This document shows positions 55,592 through 64,000 of a stretch of 64,000 nucleotides of DNA, in pieces. The DNA is from Parasitella parasitica (taxonomy: Eukaryota > Mucoromycota > Mucoromycetes > Mucorales > Mucoraceae): positions 219,895 to 283,894 of the forward strand of contig MU619256.1 in assembly GCA_025201805.1 (NCBI GenBank). The letters run 5' to 3'. The position numbers and the translations under genes were made by a program. Each line of letters opens with the position of its first letter. Within the stretch, counting starts at the first letter, position 1. A model generated the notes under the pieces. The model was not told the DNA's origin. It saw nothing but the letters and a program-made list of their open reading frames with translations, and made no database searches.

Positions 55592-58500
55592 TTAATGTGT
55601 CAACTTGTTCGATTGCCCTATCGACATGTTATTTAGTAAGCTTTGGACAACTAAAAGGAAGAAAGAAAAAAAAAAGAAAAAAGAAAACATAGGTCAGTAA
55701 AGCAATTAGATCAGTCAAACCATGTCAACAAACTTACTAACTGTTTCGTCAGCAGAAGAATGGCTTAATGAGAAAAGAGCAGGGAATTCTAAAGGCTTGT
55801 CTATACCGTTTGTTGCAGTTGTAATCGCTGTGGTAGATGAAGATGTGCAAGGTGTTGTCGCAGCAGAAGATGAAACGGCAGCGGCAGCTAATGTAGGGGT
55901 TGAGACAGATGTGGATAATGCAAATTGAACGGCAGCAGAAGAAGACGAGGCTAATCCGCTTGTACCGGTCGTGGTTGCCGTAGCTGACGGATAGATCAAT
56001 GGTGGCGGTGGATTTTGGGTATGAATACTGTAATTGTTAACTTGAAAAGGTAAATTGGCAGTCTTTTTGGGCGAAGAGGAATCCAACATGATGTCAGGCA
56101 TAGACTGACTCGAGTGCATTGAACTGTTGTTGCTGCCTGTTGAAGTAGATGAGGTAGGGACAACATAGGCATTATTAAATTCGGGTTTGTTGCCGAGAGG
56201 TTGATAAAATCCACTATTGCCATTGTGATGGTGAAGATTATGGCTGCTATGGTGATCCATCGAATACAGCATGGAATGCTGCGATTTAGAGTCGGAAAAA
56301 CCTGATAAGGGAGGGCTGCCAACATAGCCATTCAGGGAGACCTGCTGAGGCGGGTTAGACCATATGTCTAAACCGTTTTGACTGGTACTGCTGGTAGGAG
56401 GCCCCCCACGAAAGCTCAGAGGAGACACCACGGAAATAGAAGCGGGTCGAGGTGGCTTGTTTGCCTCTGGAGAATCAAAAATCGCACGAATGTTTTCAAC
56501 AGTCTTAGGCGAGTTCATATCTCTAAAGTTTTTCCAAGAAGCATCAAACGCATTTCCGCCGGTTGAACTAGGATAATCAAACAGCGAATAGCTCTTTAAA
56601 CCACTATTCATTCCTGACAATGGCGGAGGTGAAAAGTCGTTCAATAGCGAGGACGAGGAAGATGGTGTGGGAGATACCAAATCTGACGGTAATGCCGATG
56701 GCATCATTTTGCTATCGAATGCAACCGCAGTAGAGAAAGGGTAATTGATTGAGTTTGGTACCGGATTACCACAAGCGGAAGCAGCAACAGCAGAGGTAGT
56801 GGTGCGCGCAGCATGTCGAACAATTGAGCTATCTTCGTACAAATTCACCTGTTGGCTCTTGAGGTAGCTGATCAAAATTTCCAAAGTGACATTCAAACAA
56901 TCCAGGTTTCCCTTTGTCATTTTGTACACAATGACTCGGTCACTTTCGTTTTCGTGCTCTCGGTGCTTCTTGGGCTTCAGCTCCACAGTGACATGGTAAT
57001 CGGTGGCAATACGTTGAACAACCTCTTTGTACGACTCAGATTCCAAAACTGTGTTCAAATGAGTCGAGTATGGTAAATGCACATGATACTCTTCGGGCAC
57101 AACTGCTCTGACCATCTGGACAGCCAAACACACTTGCGATTCAGGGCCAACCAGTGTCAACGAATCGCTTGCTGCTTCATTGTCAGGCCAAATCAAGTGT
57201 GTGTTGGTTTTCTTGGTCATCTCAGCAAAATAAGCGGCTTGATCATGGATCAGCGTACGATGCAACCAGAAAGGAACGTCAAACAGCGTCTGCTCGATAC
57301 AGTCTCGATCCTTGGGGTTGATTAGATCCATTACAGCATGCCGCAAGTTTTCCAGGTTAACTTGGTTCTTCATTGGCGTTCTCGCCACCACATTGTCTTC
57401 GTTGTCGTAGTAGCCGCCCAAAGCAGCAAACTCCTCGGCATTTGAGAATTTCACATAGACGCCGTATTTCTTCATGATGCGTTGGATGTTTTTGCCACCA
57501 ACGCCAATGATCCGTTTGTGATACACCTCTGGTACATAGAACGATATCTCTGCAGGCAATTCCTCTTGCAACAAAGTGAGCCCATCCAATGCCTTATTAA
57601 AGTTGTTGCTCTCGACCTCGATGATAAAGTTGTATTCGCTGAACGGCACAAATTTGATCTTTGCACCAGACGTCTTCATGATTTTGTTGATTTTTCCACT
57701 CTTTTTCCCGCTAATAAACTCGCGCTGCTCGTTCGACAGCTCGACATTGAATACGGTGCTTTGGTGAAAGATCTTCAAGAACGACATGTCATGCAAGCGC
57801 TGGTATACATGGCGAATAGCTCTTTCTGTGCCGTAGGCTTCAATACAGCCAGAATCTGCTTTGTAAGCAACTTCAGCGCCCGAAATTTGCGATAGTTGGG
57901 AGACCAGAGCTGCGATGTTTACACTCGAGTTGAAAAACGTATGGGCTGCTGCTTCCGCGCCATAAATAGCACCATCGCGATTAAAATAGAAACATGCTTC
58001 GTAGATGCAACAGGCCTAACGATTTATTAAAAGGTTAGCACGTTTTACTCCCCAAGTATGGAATCATGTTGTTGTTGCTGCTTACCAAAAAATGGAGGGA
58101 GCGAAGAGTGCGCTCGGCATTCACTCTACTTTCAGCATAGACAGTAACGACATTTCCCCCAGACCCCATTTTTGGAAATGATACAAATGAGCCGTTATCT
58201 CTCATTATTTTCCTTAGATCGCTTCTGCGATGTAACAGCATCCAGTCTAATTTTCTAGGGTGCAAAACAGCGTCTTTATGGTACATAGACTGAGCCTTTT
58301 TGTCATGTTAGTTTTCTGAAAAAAAAAAAAAAAAAAAAAAAAGTTTACATTTACCTTTTGTGTAGCTAATTTCGTCAACATGTCTTTCACGCGTGCGACA
58401 TTGCTTGATTCTCCAGTGACATAAATTGGAGGAGAATATTCGTCATTAGACTTTTCAAAAATAAATGGAGATGGAAAGTAAATCGATGTAGCTGTTTCTT

Positions 58501-59088
58501 CTAAAATTGCTTGAAGGCCAGTACGCTTCCTTCCACAAATCAAATAATGTAATTTGTAAGGGATTTCAACAGTATCTACATCTAATTGTGACTATAGCGA
58601 ATGGTATGAGTGGAAAATGAGAGCTGAATAAAACACATGAGACCCACCATTTTATCTAACATGACAAGTGTATGAACTCGAGCGAGATCAGCATTGTCGG
58701 GTATACCAGTTATAAGAATATTCACAGTATTTTGAAAGGCAAAGGACGATTGTGGGATAGGTTCAGTGATTGAGATAGATGTACTTGTTTCGTTTGCAAT
58801 TTTTTCGCATTCGACTCGAAGTTTTGTACAGTCTTGATCAGGGATTTTCAAGTTGAGATGAGTCTATAGTGCCAAGCAGTTAAAAAATTTTCATGTGCCA
58901 AAAAAAAATAAAAATAAAAAAAAAATTACTTTTGTAGGATATAAATTCAAAATCTCGGTTCTACTTGCCATGACATTCTCTTGTGGACCTGTTAAAGTGA
59001 GATTTGTACCCTCTACAACTATTTGACAGGTCAAAGAAGCAGGCAGTTTGTCTGCTTGTCCAAAACAAAATGAAAAAGCACAGGTCAT
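55592..59088 (-). CDS. Multi-KH-domain RNA-binding protein (YLL032C-like)
   Basis: Exons 59088-58930, 58863-58648, 58591-58355, 58289-58086 and 58015-55738 join in phase. A further exon 55650-55592 uses a perfect GTAAGT donor and a pyrimidine-rich TTTTAG acceptor, giving about 1050 aa. Without that last intron the frame stops at 55715. KH-like units are seen in LICGRKRTGLQAILEETATS (GRKRTG loop), RSDLRKIMRDNGSFVSFPKM, GKKSGKINKIMKTSGAKIKF, and best in YHKRIIGVGGKNIQRIMKKY (GVGG loop), then VYVKF. The C-terminal third is Ser/Thr/Pro/Asn-rich. The layout resembles fungal YLL032C-type KH proteins, which bind RNA in the cytoplasm; this is recall, not alignment. The first Met is uncertain because an acceptor-like AAGCAG lies just after it. 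Confidence 0.8.
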
Positions 59089-60374
59089 GATTGATTTCGT
59101 AATAATATAGCAAATGTTGTGATGGTATCTTTTTTTTTTTTTTTTCGTAATTGTATTGTTTCTTCCTGTATCTGGAATTCCTCTTTCTTTTTCTTTTTCT
59201 CTTTCTGCTTTTTTTCTCTGATGTAAAGTGGGTAAATATCTAATCAATATAAATCTGTGTAAAAAGTATAGTTTATACTAATATACAAAAATATATTCAA
59301 TAGATGTTGTGTATAAAATGAATTAGAAAAAAAAAGGTTAAAAAAAAAAAGAAGAAAAAAAGGGGGATGGATGATATAAGAAATGAAATAGAAAGTTAAG
59401 AAACAGTTATAAGAGAAAAGAATGCACTTTTTTTTTATACAGGAAATCAAACGAGAAAAAAAGAAAAAGGAAAGGAAAGGAAAGGATGTTACCGTACAAA
59501 AAATCAAGGCCTTTTTAATTTAGCTATTATCAAAACGAGATGTAGAACCAAAATCTTGTCTAGAATTGAAAAAACTAGTTGTAATTCACGACAGAAATCT
59601 CAATTGAAATCGTTGTTGGATTATCTTGTCCATCATTTAGTGCTCTTTGGTTGCGTTCGGTTGATTAAATGTAGAAGAGAGACCCCCTTGTAGCAATTGT
59701 TGCGTACTTATTGGCTATGTTTCGAACAGTTGAGCCTCTCTCTCCCCTTTGCAGTCACCAAAGACGAAAAGTTTTCTCAAAAACTATAAACTCGTAACAA
59801 ACAGCATGATGATTATGTACCAAAAAGCATGCACAAGTAGACAGGAACCCAAACAAACCTTCATCTTTTAATATAAACTTAAAAAGTAGTATTTATAAAC
59901 AATCATCTACTGAAAATATAAACTCCATTTCGTACCAATGTTAGTAGCAGATTGTTTTTGTATACTCAGATTTGATACGGTATCATTCAATAGATGATGG
60001 CAAATCTCGATCTACTGCGGTTCCCATAGCAACGGTATTTGGTTGCCAATGACAATAAGAGTAATTGACAGCAGCAATTTAAAATATTCAGATATAGGGA
60101 TTCAGCTTTCGACTTTATTCAAACGCTTCATAAATGGTTTTGTTTTTGTCATTTGACATTCATATTACAAAACTCGTCGTCAATGTTTCGCGCAGGCTAA
60201 TATTTCCTATTTGTAAATGTATCCCTTTTTTATTTTTTTTTAACCCAATCAGATTTCCATCATAAATGTAGTGATTGTGTGCGTATGGCACTGTCCACAA
60301 TAAAAATATTCCATTTCTTTCTTTCGTCTCCTCTTCACAGTAACAACAACAACAAAAACGTATATATTGCAACA
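59089..60374. other. Divergent intergenic region, promoters of the KH gene and GET3
   Basis: Rich in poly-A/T runs near 59130-59150, 59326-59350 and 60222-60240. No supported gene. Leader sequence CAACAACAACAAAAACG precedes the GET3 ATG. Confidence 0.5.
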
Positions 60375-61655
60375 ATGTCAGACATGTCAGACGACGATTT
60401 CCAGCCTCTCGAGCCCACCCTTCAAAATGTGTTGGATCAAAACTCTCTTCATTGGATTTTTGTCGGTGGTAAAGGAGGTGTAGGTATGTGATATTCAAGT
60501 ATTTCTNNNNNNNNNNAAAAAAAAAAAAAAAAAAAAAGGCAAATGACTAAGGAAATAAAACTAGGCAAAACAACCACTTCATGCTCTTTGGCTGTTCAGC
60601 TTTCCAAAGTTCGTGAGTCAGTCCTGTTGATCTCTACCGACCCTGCTCACAATCTTTCTGACGCGTTTGGCCAAAAATTCTCCAAGGAAGCTACTGTCGT
60701 CAATGGTTTTGATAACTTATACGCCATGGTAATATACCGGATGTGTTGAAGGCTAATTTTCATTCCTACTCATGTTTCTGTACCTCAGGAAATCGATCCT
60801 ACTTCGAGTATCCAGGAGATGGTTGAGCAATGTAAGTGGGGAAAGAGATGGTTACATACAGATGTATTCAAATCGATGCGATAAATTACATTAATAGCTG
60901 ATCAGAATAACCCAATGGGTGGAATGATGCAGGATTTAGCCTATGCTATTCCTGGCGTGGACGAGGCAATGGGTTTTGCCGAAGTCATGAAGCAAGTAAA
61001 GACCATGTCATACTCTGTCGTCGTTTTCGACACTGCACCAACAGGTCATACTCTTCGCTTCTTGTCCTTCCCCACGGTCCTCGAGAAGGCCCTGGCAAAA
61101 ATCAGTGGGCTCAGTAGCCGTTTTGGACCTATGGTCCAACAAGTTTCAGGTATGATGGGTATGAATGCCAACCAAGAGGACATGTTTTCAAAATTGGAGG
61201 AGATGCGTTCTGTTATTACCGAGGTCAACAATCAATTCAAGGATCCCGTAAGTCGTATATACAAATATCGTTACAAAGGGAAGGCTTTAATATGGGTCAT
61301 ATATTAGAATACTACCACCTTTATTTGTGTCTGTATTTCCGAGTTCTTGTCTCTGTACGAAACTGAACGTATGATTCAAGAATTAACCTCATATCACATT
61401 GATACACACAATATCGTTGTCAACCAATTGCTATTCCCCAAAGAAGGTTCAAATTGTGAGCACTGTACTGTCAGAAACAAGATGCAACAAAAGTACCTGG
61501 ACCAGATTTATGATCTTTATGAGGACTTCCATATTGTTCGCATGCCCCTATTAACAAAGGAAGTCCGTGGTGTTGAGGAGATCAAGGAATTTTCAAAGAT
61601 GTTGGTAGAGCCCTTCCAACCGCCACAATCAACCAACCAGAATAAAACTGAATAA
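60375..61655 (+). CDS. GET3: GET3/ArsA-type tail-anchored protein targeting ATPase
   Basis: Exons 60375-60483, 60565-60728, 60789-60831, 60898-61247 and 61308-61655 join in phase to 337 aa. Intron 1 contains a 10-N gap. The deviant P-loop GGKGGVGKTT (31-40) is completed only by splicing. Switch [15 protein letters not shown], switch [14 protein letters not shown], the Met-rich client-binding segment ([20 protein letters not shown]) and the zinc-binding C-x2-C (NCEHC) that closes the dimer are all present. The signature [20 protein letters not shown] is typical of GET3. GET3 delivers tail-anchored proteins from the Sgt2/Get4/5 complex to Get1/2 at the ER. The intron ahead of exon 5 is supported by the restored [20 protein letters not shown]. 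Confidence 0.95.
60507..60516. other. Assembly gap (10 N)
   Basis: Ten N followed by a run of about 22 A, inside intron 1 of GET3. Confidence 0.98.
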
Positions 61656-63119
61656 ATGAAGAATAGAAAGACATTTACCCTTTCATATAAATTGTACACT
61701 ATTATTGCTCTTTCTTTTCTTTGTTTTTTTTGTTTTTTTTTTTTGTGTCAGTGTGCTATTATGCATCTGTAATGTAGCTATTCACACAACATTGCTGTAG
61801 TGTCTGCAGCCACAATTGGGACGATCAGTTTAGGTTAAGATACTTTAAAATATCCTCAATATTTTGTACTATGCGTATATAATATCTCTTCTTAAGTGTA
61901 TAAATATGATTATTATTCGTATTCAATGCGCATTATTCTTTTCATAATACGTCTAAATAAATATTATCCCAGACATTGCAAATATCAGAACACTCAAGCA
62001 TGATACTACTTTTGGGAACTTGGCGTAGCAGTTTCCAAGTTCTCCTGTATAGTGTCCAGCCTCTGTTAACCACACAGTCGTCAGCCGTCAGCCGTCAGCC
62101 GTCAGCGAAACCTGATTAAAAGCCCGACGCATTTTGTAGAAATGGGTTATCTTTTTCATGTTTGTTTTGGCCAACTGAGACCATGATTTGACAGTTTCTC
62201 ACGAATATCTCGGCATTTTATTAACAAAATTTATGTTGTGATTTAAACGCTATTTGCGTAGAACTAGACTTCAAATCAAATGGCACAACTTTTAGAAGAC
62301 TCTTCCTCCAAAATATTGCGCAATTTGCATATTCAATAAAACGCTTTTTTCGACAAAACCTCAAAATTTTGCATAGTTTATACCTAAAAATAGCAGTTGT
62401 ATGTAAATATTCGATGCTCTAGGATCATTTTCGATTAATATATGCTATAGTGAAAAACTTCGTTTTCGGGATCAAAACGCCATGGAAAGAAAATCCATGA
62501 TCTTTTCCTTGTGTTTACAAGGGAAAAATGGTCAAAATTGATTGATTTTACATCGAACAATTTTTTTTGTGCAAATGCATCAGGTTTTAACTACGTGTTC
62601 TGAGGAGTCATTTGATGCGGTTTTGGGCATTTAAATAGGTGGGAAAGGTTGTTAATTATGCCATCAAAGATACGAAAAATACCTGTTCGTACGTTTTACA
62701 GCATCATTTTACTTGAATTAGGGTTTTTATTTAAAGCTATTATTCATCTGTAAAGATGTGTCATCGTAATCAATGTACAATGATAATGCGTGTTGATCCA
62801 AAAAAAAAAAAAGATATCAAAAATTTAACTATTTTTCTGCAAAAAAATATCAAGTAATGCACCTTGAGAATCGGTAAAGTACCTTTGTTTTATCACATAC
62901 GCTTCGAGCTGCTATGTATGCTGTAGAGCCTTTTAGTGCTTGCGTTTTAGCGGGTCTGCCCAAAGCAAACAACAAATTTGATAGGCCTTGAATAAATTGG
63001 TTTGCAACCAATAAGGCTGTTACAGTACCTTTTTTTTATAAGCCTTCCACTCACCTTCCCCCCCCCCCCCTCCTCCTCCTCCTCCTTCTTTTTCTTTTTA
63101 AAGATTTTCTCATTATAGC
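61656..63119. other. Intergenic region with short tandem repeats
   Basis: About 1.5 kb without a supported gene. A 7-bp tandem of CAGCCGT units (about 3-4 copies) lies at 62078-62105. A small inverted repeat near 62505-62530 pairs TTTTCCTTGT with ACAAGGGAAAA. A C-run and CCT repeats at 63060-63085 lie just before the DnaJ gene. Confidence 0.5.
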
Positions 63120-64000
63120 ATGGTTGCTGAATCAAAATATTATGATATTTTAGGTGTTGATCCTAATGCTAGCGAAGCAGATCTCAAGAAAGCTTACAGG
63201 AAACTTGCTTTAAAGTATCATCCTGATAAGGTAAACACGGTTTAATAGTATTACGACGGTAAACTGGAAACTATCTAACGTTGAATCTACAAATACTCGT
63301 AGAATCCAAATGCCGGAGACCAATTCAAGGAAATCTCCCATGCGTACGAGGTCTTATCCGATCCTGAAAAGAGAGAAATGTATGATCAATATGGTGAAGA
63401 GGGTCTCAGTGGTCAAGGTGGCGGCCATGGTGGTATGAATGCCGAAGACTTGTTTTCTCAATTCTTTGGAGGTGCTAGTAGTATGGGAGGAGGCGGCTTC
63501 TTTGGAGGCATGGGAGGTGGTCGCCGTGGTCCTCAGGGTCCTCGCCGTGGTAAGGACGTTATGCATACACTGAAGGTTAGCCTCGAGGAACTATTCTGTG
63601 GAAAGACCAGCAAGCTTGCTATCATAAAGAATGTCCTTTGTAGCGGATGCGATGGTAGAGGTGGTAAAGAAGGTGCTGTTAAGACATGCGGCTCATGTAA
63701 AGGTCAAGGTATCCGTTTGTTCTTTCGTCAAGTGGGTCCTATGACGCAGCAAATACGACAACATGTAAGTAATTTTTTTTTATTGAACGAAAGGTTGGCT
63801 AATTCTGTAAAGTGTGAGGATTGTCATGCTACTGGTGAGGTTATCAGCGACAAGGATCGCTGTAAGCAATGTATAGGCAAGAAGATCACAAGCGAAAGAA
63901 AGATTTTGGAAGTACATATCGATCGTGGTATGGCTCCTGGCCAAACCATCACTTTTGCTGGTGAAGGGGACCAAGCCCCTGGAATTACTCCCGGTGACAT
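63120..64000 (+). CDS. Ydj1-type (class A) DnaJ co-chaperone, 3' end outside window
   Basis: Exons 63120-63230, 63303-63764 and 63813 onward join in phase and run off the window edge. J domain: [20 protein letters not shown] with HPD at residues 34-36. A Gly/Phe/Met-rich linker follows ([18 protein letters not shown]). The zinc-binding region has [24 protein letters not shown] and C-KQ-C, that is all four C-x2-C repeats. The substrate-binding domain begins ([20 protein letters not shown]) and the farnesylated C-terminus of the family would lie beyond 64000. It stimulates Hsp70 ATPase in the cytosol and at organelle surfaces. The intron between HPDK and NPNA falls inside the J domain. Confidence 0.94.

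Noticed and set aside
59244-59507. Phe-rich minus-strand ORF that could be a membrane protein
   Set aside because: It is translation of A/T homopolymers; composition is fully explained by low-complexity DNA.
62076-62110. Direct repeats CAGCCGT considered as a CRISPR-like or origin element
   Set aside because: Only 3-4 head-to-tail copies with no spacers; a simple 7-bp tandem repeat in a eukaryotic spacer.
62460-62535. Small inverted repeats considered as the ends of a miniature transposon
   Set aside because: Stems of about 10 bp lie only a few bases apart; no matching termini or target duplication found.
1-64000. tRNA, 5S rRNA or other RNA genes
   Set aside because: Scanned by eye for T-loop and box A/B patterns on both strands; none convincing. 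A covariance-model search would be needed to exclude them fully.

Overview
The window is eukaryotic and fungal: AT-rich, with short spliceosomal introns (mostly about 35 to 120 nt, GT-AG with a GC-AG minority), long homopolymers, Gln/Ser/Asn-rich proteins and about one gene per 3 kb on both strands. A White-Collar-2-type PAS/GATA factor, decayed F-box/LRR copies and TnpB/Fanzor-like remnants suggest an early-diverging fungus, most likely a mucoralean (Mucoromycota). The species cannot be fixed from sequence alone. Three 10-N gaps sit beside poly-A/T runs, all inside introns.

Layout. 0-12 kb: an Asn/Ser-rich coiled-coil protein (-), a TnpB/Fanzor-like remnant (-), a four-TM protein (-), a decayed Qa-SNARE piece followed by a decayed F-box/LRR gene (+), a four-exon 132-aa gene (+), then a gene-poor stretch with a diverged direct duplication. 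12.5-20 kb: a TM2-domain protein (+), an RBM42-like RRM protein (-) sharing a 173-bp promoter with the mitochondrial GTPase MTG1 (+), and a complete telomerase reverse transcriptase in about 22 exons (-) whose stop lies 16 nt from the MTG1 stop. 20-34 kb: an unrecognised 331-aa protein (+), CIA30/NDUFAF1 (-), a second TnpB/Fanzor-like remnant (+), a 975-aa protein with a tandem RRxS repeat (+), PEX22 (-), a small type I membrane protein with an apparent 1-nt error (-), and an Hst3/Hst4-type sirtuin (-). 34-44.4 kb: a membrane-anchored Nab2-type zinc-finger protein (+), a possible small secreted protein (-), a small WG-rich protein (+), a Pho80/Pcl-type cyclin (-), the WC-2-like factor (-) and a CENP-M-like centromere protein (-). 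44.6-64 kb: a SNF2/STH1-type remodeller without a bromodomain (+), two Ser-rich proteins of which one has a formin GBD/FH3 module without FH1/FH2 (+), a multi-KH protein (-), GET3 (+) and a Ydj1-type DnaJ cut by the window edge (+).

There is no operon or gene cluster. Several products do act in chromosome maintenance and chromatin (TERT, CENP-M-like, sirtuin, SNF2), organelle biogenesis (MTG1, CIA30, PEX22, GET3) and signalling (cyclin, WC-2-like). Exon models were built by hand. Every junction given keeps the reading frame unless stated otherwise.
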